This document shows, piece by piece, positions 21,156 to 33,100 of a stretch of 64,000 nt of DNA. Every line of letters begins with the position of its first letter. Position 1 is the first letter of the stretch. A program made the translations under genes and the position numbers. The notes below the pieces were generated by a model that worked only from the letters and a program-made list of their open reading frames with translations, was not told where the DNA came from and did no database searches. Origin of the DNA: Triatoma infestans (taxonomy: Eukaryota > Arthropoda > Insecta > Hemiptera > Reduviidae); contig JAAEAF010003318.1 of the NCBI GenBank assembly GCA_011037195.1, forward strand, positions 62,001 to 126,000, given 5' to 3'.

Positions 21156-24100
21156 TTAAAAAGAAGAAAACATACTCTCTGTAGTTTGCTGAGCTACTTG
21201 TGTGATCACAGACTCACTGGATGATATAACAGTTGTTTTAGTTACCATAGATGATTCAGTTTTTACAGTTTCATTCCTCAATACTTCTGTTCGTTCTTCT
21301 GAATTCATCACATTACTGAAACATTTATAGAATTTTGTTTACTTTTATTTTATTGGTTATGTTTATGACATTAATCATTACAGTTATAGATAGGGTTAAA
21401 CATTAACAAATAATTTTCCCATCAGAAAAGGTGCCAGCAGGCTCCTTTCATATTTTATTTTCTATTTTTATTATGTATCGCATTAAAATCCACAAGAAAG
21501 GAACAAAATACATTAAGTGATTCAATATTAGTACATATTACTAACTTTGTTAAGTGATCCTTTACTGAATCGATAGTAATATCCCCGGCACTGGACATTG
21601 TCAAATCATGGGCACTATCCGAAACGCCATTTTCTTTAATTTCTGATTTGTTTGCTTCGGCTCCTTCGGTTTTAGATTCATCTCTCTTTTCTCCTATAAT
21701 AGGAAAAAAAAACAATATTGGCCGAGAGTTTAAGTTTTCTTTCATTACTGTTGCAGCACAACAATAAATCTGGGCTAGCAAGATTTCTAATAAAATAATC
21801 TATTCTAATTAATTCAAACTTTACCTCTCTGACTATGATCAGAAGAAGATGATGATGATGATGAGCTATCAGATGATGCAATACTGTCAGTATCAGTGGA
21901 TTTATGACTAACATTATCTTCTGAAAGAGGTCTAACACCTGGTGGCAAGTCAACACGACATCTTGTCTCAGTTATCCTTGTCGTAGACATGCTCACCCGT
22001 TGTAGTTCTGAACTAGAATGTAAGTACAATGCCTCCCCACGTTCAGTGAAGCACAAACTAAATATACCGCTGAAAATGAATATTATAGTGAGTTCATCTA
22101 TCGAAATGCAACCAACATTATCTTAAAATAAATAAATAAAATAAGAAGCAAAAGTTCATCCCACAGTAACCACTAACTTCATTATCCATATATCCTCGTA
22201 GTGGCTAGAGTATCATAACCACTAACTTCATTATCCATATATCCTCGTAGTGGCTAGAGTATCAATCACTTCATTCCAAACTAACTAAAGAAATAACACT
22301 TACACTCTGACCCTCTAGCAAACTGTAGCTCACCACTACATCATTCATACTTGTACATTGTACAGTCTACAGACGAATACATTTATGTACAAAAACTGGC
22401 ACCCAAAGATAGCATCAATAGATTAGATTGCAGTAGATATGGTTTAATAGCCACCTCAGATACTAACACCTAGCCAAAATGCCTTATTAAAAAATATTCT
22501 CAAACAAGTTCTAGATAGAGACATAGGATTCACTATTATTTCTTACGTGTAAGAAAAAAAAAAATACTAACTTAATATCTTCTTTTCTTATAACTGCGGC
22601 ATTCACCTGTCTTCTTAATTCAGGTAAGCTTAATACTATAATATCTCCCAAATTAGTGAGACATAGTAGGCAAGTTTCAACATGCGAAGTTGGAGCATTG
22701 CCAATAGCCTTAAATAAGGCTAATACAGTCCTTCTTACACGGGCACCTTCCATTGCAGTAAGCTTCATTTTACAAACTGGTTTCAACTGAGGGACTGTAA
22801 AAATCTATAACAATAAAAAAATAATTAAAATTATAAAAATGTATGCTTTACCTTCATTAAATACGGCGCTAAATCACTTATATGTGACTTGGGCTGGAGT
22901 GCTTTTTTAAAAAGTACTTCTTTCATTTGACGTTTCAAAGCCTTTCAAATCACTTAGATCGGAAACAACTAAGCTGTGGATTTTAATGTTTGAAATTGTT
23001 AACAAAAGTCTTACTTTGATTTGTTCTTCACTGCATATAAGTACTCTATGTGGCGGAGGATGTTCTAAATGCCTACTGGTATCCACTGAGTTACAATGGC
23101 CATCCATTAATGAAATACCAATCACAGGTGCTCTATGTTTCAGTTGTATTTCCTTTCCTAAAAATTAAATTTTAATTTTTTACTATTACTATAAAAAAAA
23201 CTACGTTATTTTGCTTTTAAAACATCACAAATAAAAAGGAAACTAACCTAGAAGGCATGAGACAGATTCCTCCTTTCGTTTACTACCTCCAGGTATGGCA
23301 AGAGTAAATATGTACACCGTACCATTGTTCGTACCAACCCATAGTGTAGGAGTCATATTTTGTACTGAAATTTTGTAATATGTCATCAAGTTATGAATGA
23401 TTGCTGCACAGTAACAACCAGTAACTGCTTAACAACCGGATTCAGGCGCTGGCCCATCTTCGACGGTATATGAAATTTTAAATGGTGAAAGGCGATACAT
23501 CCCCTTTTACTAATGTCTATAAGATGGGCAAGTGCCCGAACTGGTTGATATGCGTTAGAAAATAAAAAAATCAGGTGTGAAACACCCACATAACTTTCTC
23601 TTACTCCAGTTCTCAAAATTATAATAGACAAATTTTTTATAGTTTGTGTACAAAATTTATTGAAATTCGTCGAAAACTGAAGAAAATGCCCAGTAAAAGC
23701 GCACTTCCGGTTTACTACTTTTATTGAAACTCGGAATTTTGGCCATCGATTTATTTCTAATTAATTTTGTTTGGATGATAGAATTGTATAATCAACTATG
23801 ATAGCACTTTAGAGAAAAACATAAACCCTACCCCTCCAGCAAAAGTGACCTTAAATGAATTTTCCCTGAGAAATGTTTTAAATAAAAGTTGTAGATCTTT
23901 GTATTTTTAGTTTATATACGAAGTTTCAAGAAAATCGTCAGAGACATTTTTGAGAAAATCGCGAAAAAGTGAAAAAAATCATTTAGTAAAGTGGAAATGT
24001 AAACGCATTTCCGGTGATCCGATATTTTGAAACTCGGAATTTCAACAACATATTCAATTCTAATTAACATTATTTAGATGATAGAATTGTTTAATAAACT

Positions 24101-27100
24101 GAAATAGCACTTTAGATGAAAACCTAACCTCCTCCCCTCCCCCAGAAGTGCACTTAAATGATTTTCCCGGAGAATTGTTTCAAATAAAAGTTTTAGCTGT
24201 TAGTACGTGTTGTATCGCAAAAACGTAAAAAAAATAACTAGTAAAGTGGTACTTCCGGTTGAGGAATTTTGACAGATGACCCACTGTATGATTCCATGGT
24301 GATAACTAAATGGAATATCAAGTTTGAACTTTCTACGATTTTCGTTTTTGTGCTATGCTGTTCACATACATATACCCACACACACACACACACAGACAAT
24401 TTGCTAAAAACCACTTTTTTGGACTCAGGGGACCTCAAAACGGATATTTCCGTTGAAAACTCAATATCGAAAATTTGACACTATTACAATACTTCCTCTT
24501 ACTAGGAGTAAGAGAAAGTAAAAAGAAACAATTCATATTTCCTTTTTCCTCCAGCGGAACACATTCAACAGAGTTCAATTTAATCTCTGTAACACTTTTT
24601 CCCATTTGATTCTACAATTCCCTTTAGGTCTTATATCCTTTATAATTAAAAACAATTGTGCTTTTTACATTTTGTTCAAAAAAAATTAAGAATACTCACT
24701 ACTAATAATATACGTTCTGGCAAAAGTAAGACACCTAACCATGGAACCAAGTGCATCGTCAACGGGCCTGGCTTCTATTGCTCTTTCTACAGGTTTGGTC
24801 TCCAGATCTGCTCTGTAATTTAAAAAATCTAGTATTATGACTTATATCCTAAAAAACCCTATGGCTCAACAGCCCATGAAGGGCCAAGGCTTGCCAGACG
24901 GCGATTTGGTAAGCGCTACTAACTGTAGCTTCCCACTTTTCATCATGACGCTGTGTCAACACCGACTTTGCCCTCACGGGAATCGAACCTTGAATTCTCG
25001 CACGAAAGGCGAGTGCGGTATAGCCTCTACACCAACGCGCGAGAACAGTTTATTACTTATAAGTGCTGATATTACGGGGAGCCTTTATTAACTGTCTAAG
25101 TGGTTGACTATTACAAAATAATTATTTGTGCAAAACTGCAGGAATTAGCAGCTTAATATTCGCAACTGCTGACGTCAATTTATATTTTCATTTCGTTATA
25201 AAATGAAACAAATTATTGGCTGCAAATGTATTGTTTACATAATATATATAATCAATACATTCGCTCAATTAGCAATACAATTAATTAGCTCTCTCTCTAT
25301 ATATAAAAACATTCACATAAGAAGGAAATATTATATAAAGATACCCGGGCGATGTCGGTTGAGGAGGTGGTGAACTCGTGGCAGCTGTTGTTGTGGCACC
25401 TCTTTTATCACCTGCTCCAGCCCTTTGAGATCTTCCTTTTCTTAAACGCCTGAAGGATTCTCTTAAGGACTTCTTAAATGATTTCCTTCTTGATATAGGA
25501 CCTTCACCAGCTCCTGACATATCTGCAAACATTTAATAACGTTAAATGCATATGCATAAAATGTCATGCATTTCTTCGCGGGTTTAAAGAAACATTTCCA
25601 CATAGCTACGTTCTCTTATTAATAAGTAACCCATAAATCAATTTAGTTTTCCGAAGTGGTATAGATTTGCTTACTATTATTTGCCTCAACTTTTCGCCCG
25701 TACAAATATAAATATGAATAATAATAATAATAATAATAATAATATTAACCAAGAGGGTTGAGAGTGCATTTGACAATAACTGGCTCTGCTTTTATAAAAT
25801 CGTATACTGCAACACCATGGGCTGTACCAACTCCAACTAGTCCCCAGCTTGAATGGACAGCTAAAGCTGTGACGGCTGCAGGAGGATGCAATTGCAACAA
25901 TGATGTTATTATAAAACCACTCCCTCCAACTTGTTCCAAGCTGCGTGTACCCAAAGCGCCATGACCTTTCCAAACGAAACTATCCCTTGAACTTACTATA
26001 TTCATTGTAACTACCTAAAAGCAAATGCAAATATTACTATTTCTAGAATGATAAAATACAAAAAAAAAATACTATGAAATACACCCAGATCATAGGATCC
26101 AGGAATTTTTTTTTCTAACTATAATAGATACAAAAATCTTTACATCCAATATTAGCTTTTGTGTATTATCTAAATACGGTCAGAGTCTCTTTCTTTGATA
26201 ATTAGCTCTTCTCAACACTGACATTTTAGGTCGAATGGAAAGTATTAAACTCCATAAATCGATTCTACTACATTTTTAGGACAATTATTATTTCACAGCA
26301 CACATTAACATCAGCTGCAACGACAAATTTTTCTTAAAATTGTATTCATTAGAACAGATTAATTATACTACTATTCTGACTATTATTAGTCAAATCATTA
26401 CCGACCTTCCCATTTGAACATAGAAGTTCTGAAACTAATAAATAAATAAAAAAAAAAGAATTTAGTATAAAAAAAATCCGATCTTGAATTTTTTCTTTCA
26501 ATTAATAGTGTTCGATAAAAATTATTGAACCTTTTTTGGGTCGCCATTATAACGATAAACCAAATATATATACTTACCTTAGGTTCTGACTGAGCTTCAT
26601 CCGACAATTTGGCAATTATTATATGCCCTGCTGTACCAGCTACAACAAGTGTTCCTGTTTCTGGGCACAAGGCTACTTTCTTAACGGCGAGTCGTGGGTC
26701 ATCAGAATATGGATCGAAGGTGCCTACCTAATAGATGAGAAAGATAAATGTTAACGGATAATTAATAAAAATAATTTTACAGTAAGGATGAAAATTACAT
26801 ACTTTTTTAAAAGGGGGCCATTCATCTAGGTCATCATTATGATCTGGACTTGCTACATCATCATCATCTACACAAAGAATGCTTGTAGATGAAAATTTAA
26901 ATAATGGTGTCATTGCTACATCACCCACATCCCACAGTCTGACACTACCGTCCTCGTGACCAGTAACTAGCAGTTCTTTTCGTTTTGTAGCATTCTCATT
27001 GTCCAACAAACGACCACCATCAACAGGCCAAGCCTACATTGTTTGGAAAATATGTAAATTAGTCAAAAAGAATAATATTGATACATCGCTTTTTGAAATT

Positions 27101-30100
27101 CAGATTTAAATCAAAATCAATAACACAACTATTTTGGTATATTATTTTTCAGGATCTATTTAATTAAAAAATTACAATTTCGCAGAAAAATTAAATTTCT
27201 TACAGCAGAAGAATACAATCCAGCAACTTGTGCTCGTCCTGCAGCTACAATATTATCCCATGTGGATTGTGGTACATCAGAAACGTAGGTAGAGCAAGTA
27301 ACAGCAGAAGCATGAAGAGATACAAGATAAGGCAAAGGTAACATCGGCCAATCAGTACCATTCAATTGTAGGGCAACCAGCTCTTCTTCGGCTAATACAA
27401 CTAATATGCCTAGATAAAAAATTAAAGAGAAACATTTCTTATTATAACAAGTGAAAAACGAAATTAACTTATTTTAAACAACTTGAAATCATTTAATTTA
27501 TTTATACATATTTAATGTACAAGCGATTATTAGCAAGGAAGCTATAAAGAATTATTCAATAATATCTAGTTTATTTCACATTGGCACACTAATAAAAGTT
27601 AGAAAGTTATTAAGGCAATGTCTCTTTCAAATCAAGGGTAACTGCAGTTAACAGAGAATGGAACATGGCATCTAGGAAAGAAAACATAATGCATAAGTGG
27701 ACGCGCCCCTTTAACAGTGCTGCAGGGAGTGCAAGTCGCAGGGAGTGACTGAGAATGCTGAAACCAATTACAGCGGAGAGCAAAAGATTGATGGATGCAA
27801 CGTTAACATGAAGAATAATAACCGCTAGAGTCGACAGCTTGTCATCACATCAGAACTATTCAAATATGCTGGAGATGTATTCTATGGGACCATGCAATCA
27901 TCTGCCCAATTCTCTAAAAAGGAAACTATAAAGGTATCTCTCTTTTAACATCCGACTACAAAATCCTCTTCAACGCTCTCTTTAATAAACTTTCTCCCTT
28001 CGCTAAACGGGAAAAAGGAAGTATCAGGCGGGCTTTTCAAAATTAAGTTTACAATAGACCACATATATTCTCTCCTTTAATTTTAGAAAAGTGTTTTGAA
28101 GTAGCCACTCATCACCTTTTTCTTGATTATAAAAGTGCACATAACAGCATTCTATCAAAGACTGTATCTGGCCATGGAAGAAATGAATATTCTATCTAAG
28201 CTCATTAGGATGGTAAAAATGACGATGACGGAAGTCAGGTATAGCCCGTTTTCAGTCTGAAATATCACCTGAATTTAAGACAAACAAAGGGCACTAAGGC
28301 AAGGCGATGCCTCGCATGTCTGCTATTTAACCTGGTCTTAGAAAAAGTAATCAGAGATTCTTGTATTCAGACTTAAGGCATATATACCACAAATCAGTCC
28401 AAGTACTGCCCTATGCAAACAACTAGACACTATTGCACGCACGGTTCTTGCATTGAAGAATACCATTCTTGCCCCATGGGCCTTGTCATAAACCAGGATA
28501 AGACAAACTGCATTTATGTTGGAAGTGGTACGGCTTTTCAGGAGATAATATTCAAATTGGTACTTGTACCTTTCAAAAAGTACAAGAATTTACCTATCTT
28601 GGCTGCCAAGTCACCTCCACCAATTCTACGTCGCAGGAGATCATCGGAATAATTATGGCTGCTTACAAATGCTACTTTGGCCTGGTGACATGAAAAGCAG
28701 CTTAATCTCCAGAACAAATGAATATCAGGTTTATTCATTTACCCTTATTCGCCCAGGTTTGACGTATCACCCGTATTCGCCCAAGCTTGGACTATCCCCA
28801 AAGCTGATGAAAAGAAACTCCTTATATTTGAAAGAAAAATACTAGACGCATTTTTGGCGACGTGAGAGAAGGGGATATATGGAGGAAAAAAATTGCATGA
28901 TTTGTATGGTAAGGCAGATGTCGTACACATGATAAGATTGTCTAGGCTGAGCTTGCATAGGTCATGTAGCGAGGATGGAGTAAAGTGAAGTGATAAGAGG
29001 GATCCTAGATGGCGAGCTGGGCAGAACGAGAAAGGTCGGTAGTCCCAAAGTTGATGGTGTGATCAGCGATGAAGCTCATGACGAGGTCTGGACCCGTTAA
29101 GGGTTGGAGCCATGTAAATAGATATTATATATTTTACCCAGAAATAGATATTATATATATATATATATATATACACTCAGAAAAGTAAAGTAAAATGTAA
29201 GTAAAATAAAAATTAAATAACAATAACGGATCTTACTATCCTCGCCTGAAGGAGCAATGAAGAAATCAATAACTTTCGAAGTAAAATCAAAGACGACATG
29301 TCTATCTCCATCCAGCACTGAAATAGTATTTCTATCACTGTATGAAGCTCTTTGCATGCCACCACTAAATACAATCATTCCATCACTAAAAGAAAAAATA
29401 AATATTGCATATTACAATTTTTGCATTACTTATGTAGCTGTTAAAATTATAATGTGTATTATGTATCTGTAATTGTTTCAGCAACTCAATGTAATTGAGC
29501 AGCCACGCTTATTTTAATTATTGAAATAAAGTGTTTTTCCTCTTTTCTCTAGAAGTATATCAGCTTACAAGTACAGCTTACAAGGGAATTTATTGTTGCA
29601 AATTTTTCATTGTTGCTTACTGGCTAGTAAACAAACTTATTTTCTAACCACTTAGTTCTGAACCAATGCAGATTTCGAGATTAGATTATGAACGTGTTAA
29701 GAATCGTCGTCATAAAAGTGGTATGCTATTTCTATTTGCATTTGCAGGTTTTTAAATTAGAATGCTCATTCGAGTCCATCAAATCCAAAGTCTAATATAT
29801 TTTATCAACAAATATTTTTTTTAAAAATCTTTCACAAGAAAAGGAAAAATACCTTGCAGCAATTATCTTCGTGATGGGTTTGCAAGGGAATGGACCATAT
29901 ACAGTATTAGGTTCTTCATGTTCACCTGTAACCACAGACCATTCTGCATAGCTTCCATCATTATGAGATGATACAAACCTTCTAGCATCCTTCCAGCACA
30001 AACTTTCTACACCTTGAGTACTTATATAAGTCTGCAAATAACAATACATTCTTAAAATAATTGCTAAATATAGGTAAATTTAATGAAATTTAATAAACGT

Positions 30101-33100
30101 ACTTGTTTTGCAGCCGGAGTTTTCATATCCCACAAAACCATCAGTCCTCTATTATAGCCTATGAGAAGATTATCTGGATTATCAGGCTGTATAGCCATCG
30201 ATTCCACCGCCCCTGGGTTTATTTTATAATCTTCTGGCACACTGAAAAGTAATGATTTTTTTTAGGTATTTATACATTTTTGAGAGTTAGGACTCGAAAT
30301 GCTATTTGGGTTCGATTTAGAGATTCAGTTGCAAGAGCGAATATTCTTTATAAAAAAGTAACAACGATACAGATACTAACTTTTGCATTACAACATCCTG
30401 ATATATAATCGTCTGGGCCATTTCAAACGATGTTAAGTTAAGTAGATAAACATTTCCTCCTTCTGTACCCAAAAGCAAATGCTCATGTGAGCCTTCCAAA
30501 CAAAGTGCAGATACTTTCTTCAGTCTTTTTATGCGTAAGAAACAATCAAAGAAACAAAATTACTCTTAAAAAGTATTAATAACTTACAATACTTTATGGA
30601 TAACATGGATATACGAATTATTGAAAAACATTATTATTAAGAAACGCCTTAGTAAAAAATAAATCCATTACTAACTTTCCTTCTACAGAGTGAGTCTTCA
30701 CTTCTTCTAAGGCATTTCCGTTGATCTCCCATAAGTGCAAAGAGTTATCTTCACATAAAGAAACGACACGTCCCTACGTTAAAATAAACTTTATATATTT
30801 GTTAAAGTTAAAGTGTATATATAATTAATCATTATTTTAAAAAGAGAAATGGAAAGACAACGAAGGATTAAGGTACATATTTTGCGGTCATTTTGATACG
30901 TAACCAATTCCATTTCTGAAATTTTACAAATTAGAGTACTTTTCAAAACAATGGCAGCAGATTCAATCTAAAGGTAGTATCAATTAATCTTTTTTACGGT
31001 TTATACAAAGTTAGATTCCTTACCTGATTTGGTATGAAGATAAGTTTGATAACAGCAACATCGTTGCTAGTATGATGACCATAAAATTCAACACCAGGCT
31101 GTCCTAGACTAAGAGCGATCGCAAAGTTATTGTCAAGGAAAATAGCGTGATAAACTTGATTGACTTAAGCATATCAATTAATGATCAAATGATTTGGATT
31201 GATCAATTATGAGTTTCATGTATTAACTGAGCACATAGATTGTACATAGTAAAGCATTTCTATTGATACCTTTAAATGAATTTAATTTATTATACATACA
31301 ATATATTTTCTAACATTTATGTTAAAGCCTAAAACCTGACTGATGTTTTAGGGCTTAATGAATTTAAAAAAACAATTTGACAATATATAACACCACTAGA
31401 TTAATCTTCAGAATAATAATATAAATATCTAAAATGAAAAAAAAAACCACACATAAAACGATTTCTTACTTTCTTTTATTGCTTAAGAGGAAGTATTTTA
31501 TTTTGTTAAGATTTTTGAATTTTCATATTTTGAGGTCCCCTATGTAAGAAAAAAATATAACCCAGCATCGTGAGAAAAAGTGGAAAGCTACAGTTGGTAG
31601 CGCACCTAGGCAGCGAAGGCCGGAACTAAACGGCAAGAGAACCGCAGCGTGCTTACCTCAAGCCTCCCCAATACAAATGCCGTCTGGTAAGCAAAAAAAA
31701 AATCTCAAAAACCAGGAAACTCCAACTTTATTTCATTCAGTATCTCCACTGCATATGACAAGAAGGATTTTAACAAAATCTATCAATGGAAGCGCAATTT
31801 TACGCATTTCTTTTTTTAATTTTCTCCAAAATGGTTTCAACGATAATCTTTAAATTTCATATGCTTTTTTGAATACTTACATTTGTTGGTTTTATGGGTC
31901 AGGAATGTAAAAAAAGTAATTTTAGTTTCCCTCAAATGTTTTGGGACGTATTCCATCCTCAATAGGATATCTACAAGGCATGTCCAGTAAGTAAGTGTAC
32001 TGAGGCTCTCACGGCCGGAGGGATTTTGTTTTCGACATGTTGGCTACATTGTCGGGTAGCCTGATTCCTCCCCTCCGCAACGAGACCGGTTCGAGCTCAG
32101 TACGTTGAGAACTGTCGACGCGACAATACGTTTCGTGAAAAATGTCAGTCCAATCTCCCGCCAAGTATGAAATACGCGGCGTCATCCGTTATCTCATTTG
32201 GAAGAGAAAAACTCCGGTTGAGGTTTATAATGAGGAAAAACTGCATGTGATAAAGCTCGAGAGTGTGTTCAAGTGGTGTCGCGAGTTTAAAAACGGTCGT
32301 ACGTCTGTGCATGATGATCAGAGGAGCGGAAGACAATTGTGACTGACGAAATTGTGGAAAAAATCGAAAATGCGCTCCGTGACGATCGCAGATTGACTGT
32401 GGATGAACTTTCTGCGATGCTTCCGCAAATCTCCAGATCTCTGCTACACGAAACCATCACAGAAACCCTCGGATATCGGAAACTGTCCGCGAGGTGGGTC
32501 CCAAAACAGCTGACAGACCAACACAAGTTGAATCGAGTGGAGGCCGGGCAAGAGTTTTTGAGACGCTACAAACTCCATGGAGATGAATTTCTCCGCTCCA
32601 TCATTACTGGAGATGAAACTTGGGTTGCACACTACACACCTGAAACCAAAAGGCAGTCTCAACAGTGGCGTCACACCTCTTCACCCTCCGCCAAAAAGTT
32701 CAAAACCACAATTTCAGCCAAGAAAATCATGGCATCCGTGTTTTGGGACTGTCAAGGCATAATTTTAATTGAATATATGCCTCAAGGGGAGACCATCAAC
32801 TCTGCAAGATACTGTAAGACCTAAAAAAATTGCGGAGGGCGATTCAGAACAAAAGGAGAGACATGCTGACAAAGGGAGTCGCCTGCTGCACGACAATGCC
32901 AGACCACACACAGCCCACGCCACGAAGGAACTGCTTGCCTCGTTTAAATGGGATGTCCTGAACCATCCCGCGCATTCCCCTGACCAGCACCTTCAGATTA
33001 CTATCTCTTTACCTCCCTGAAGCTGCACATGGGTGGAAAAAGGTTTTCAACCGACGAGGAGGTGAAGGGGAGGTGGAGAAGTGGACGAAGGGGTTGGCGG

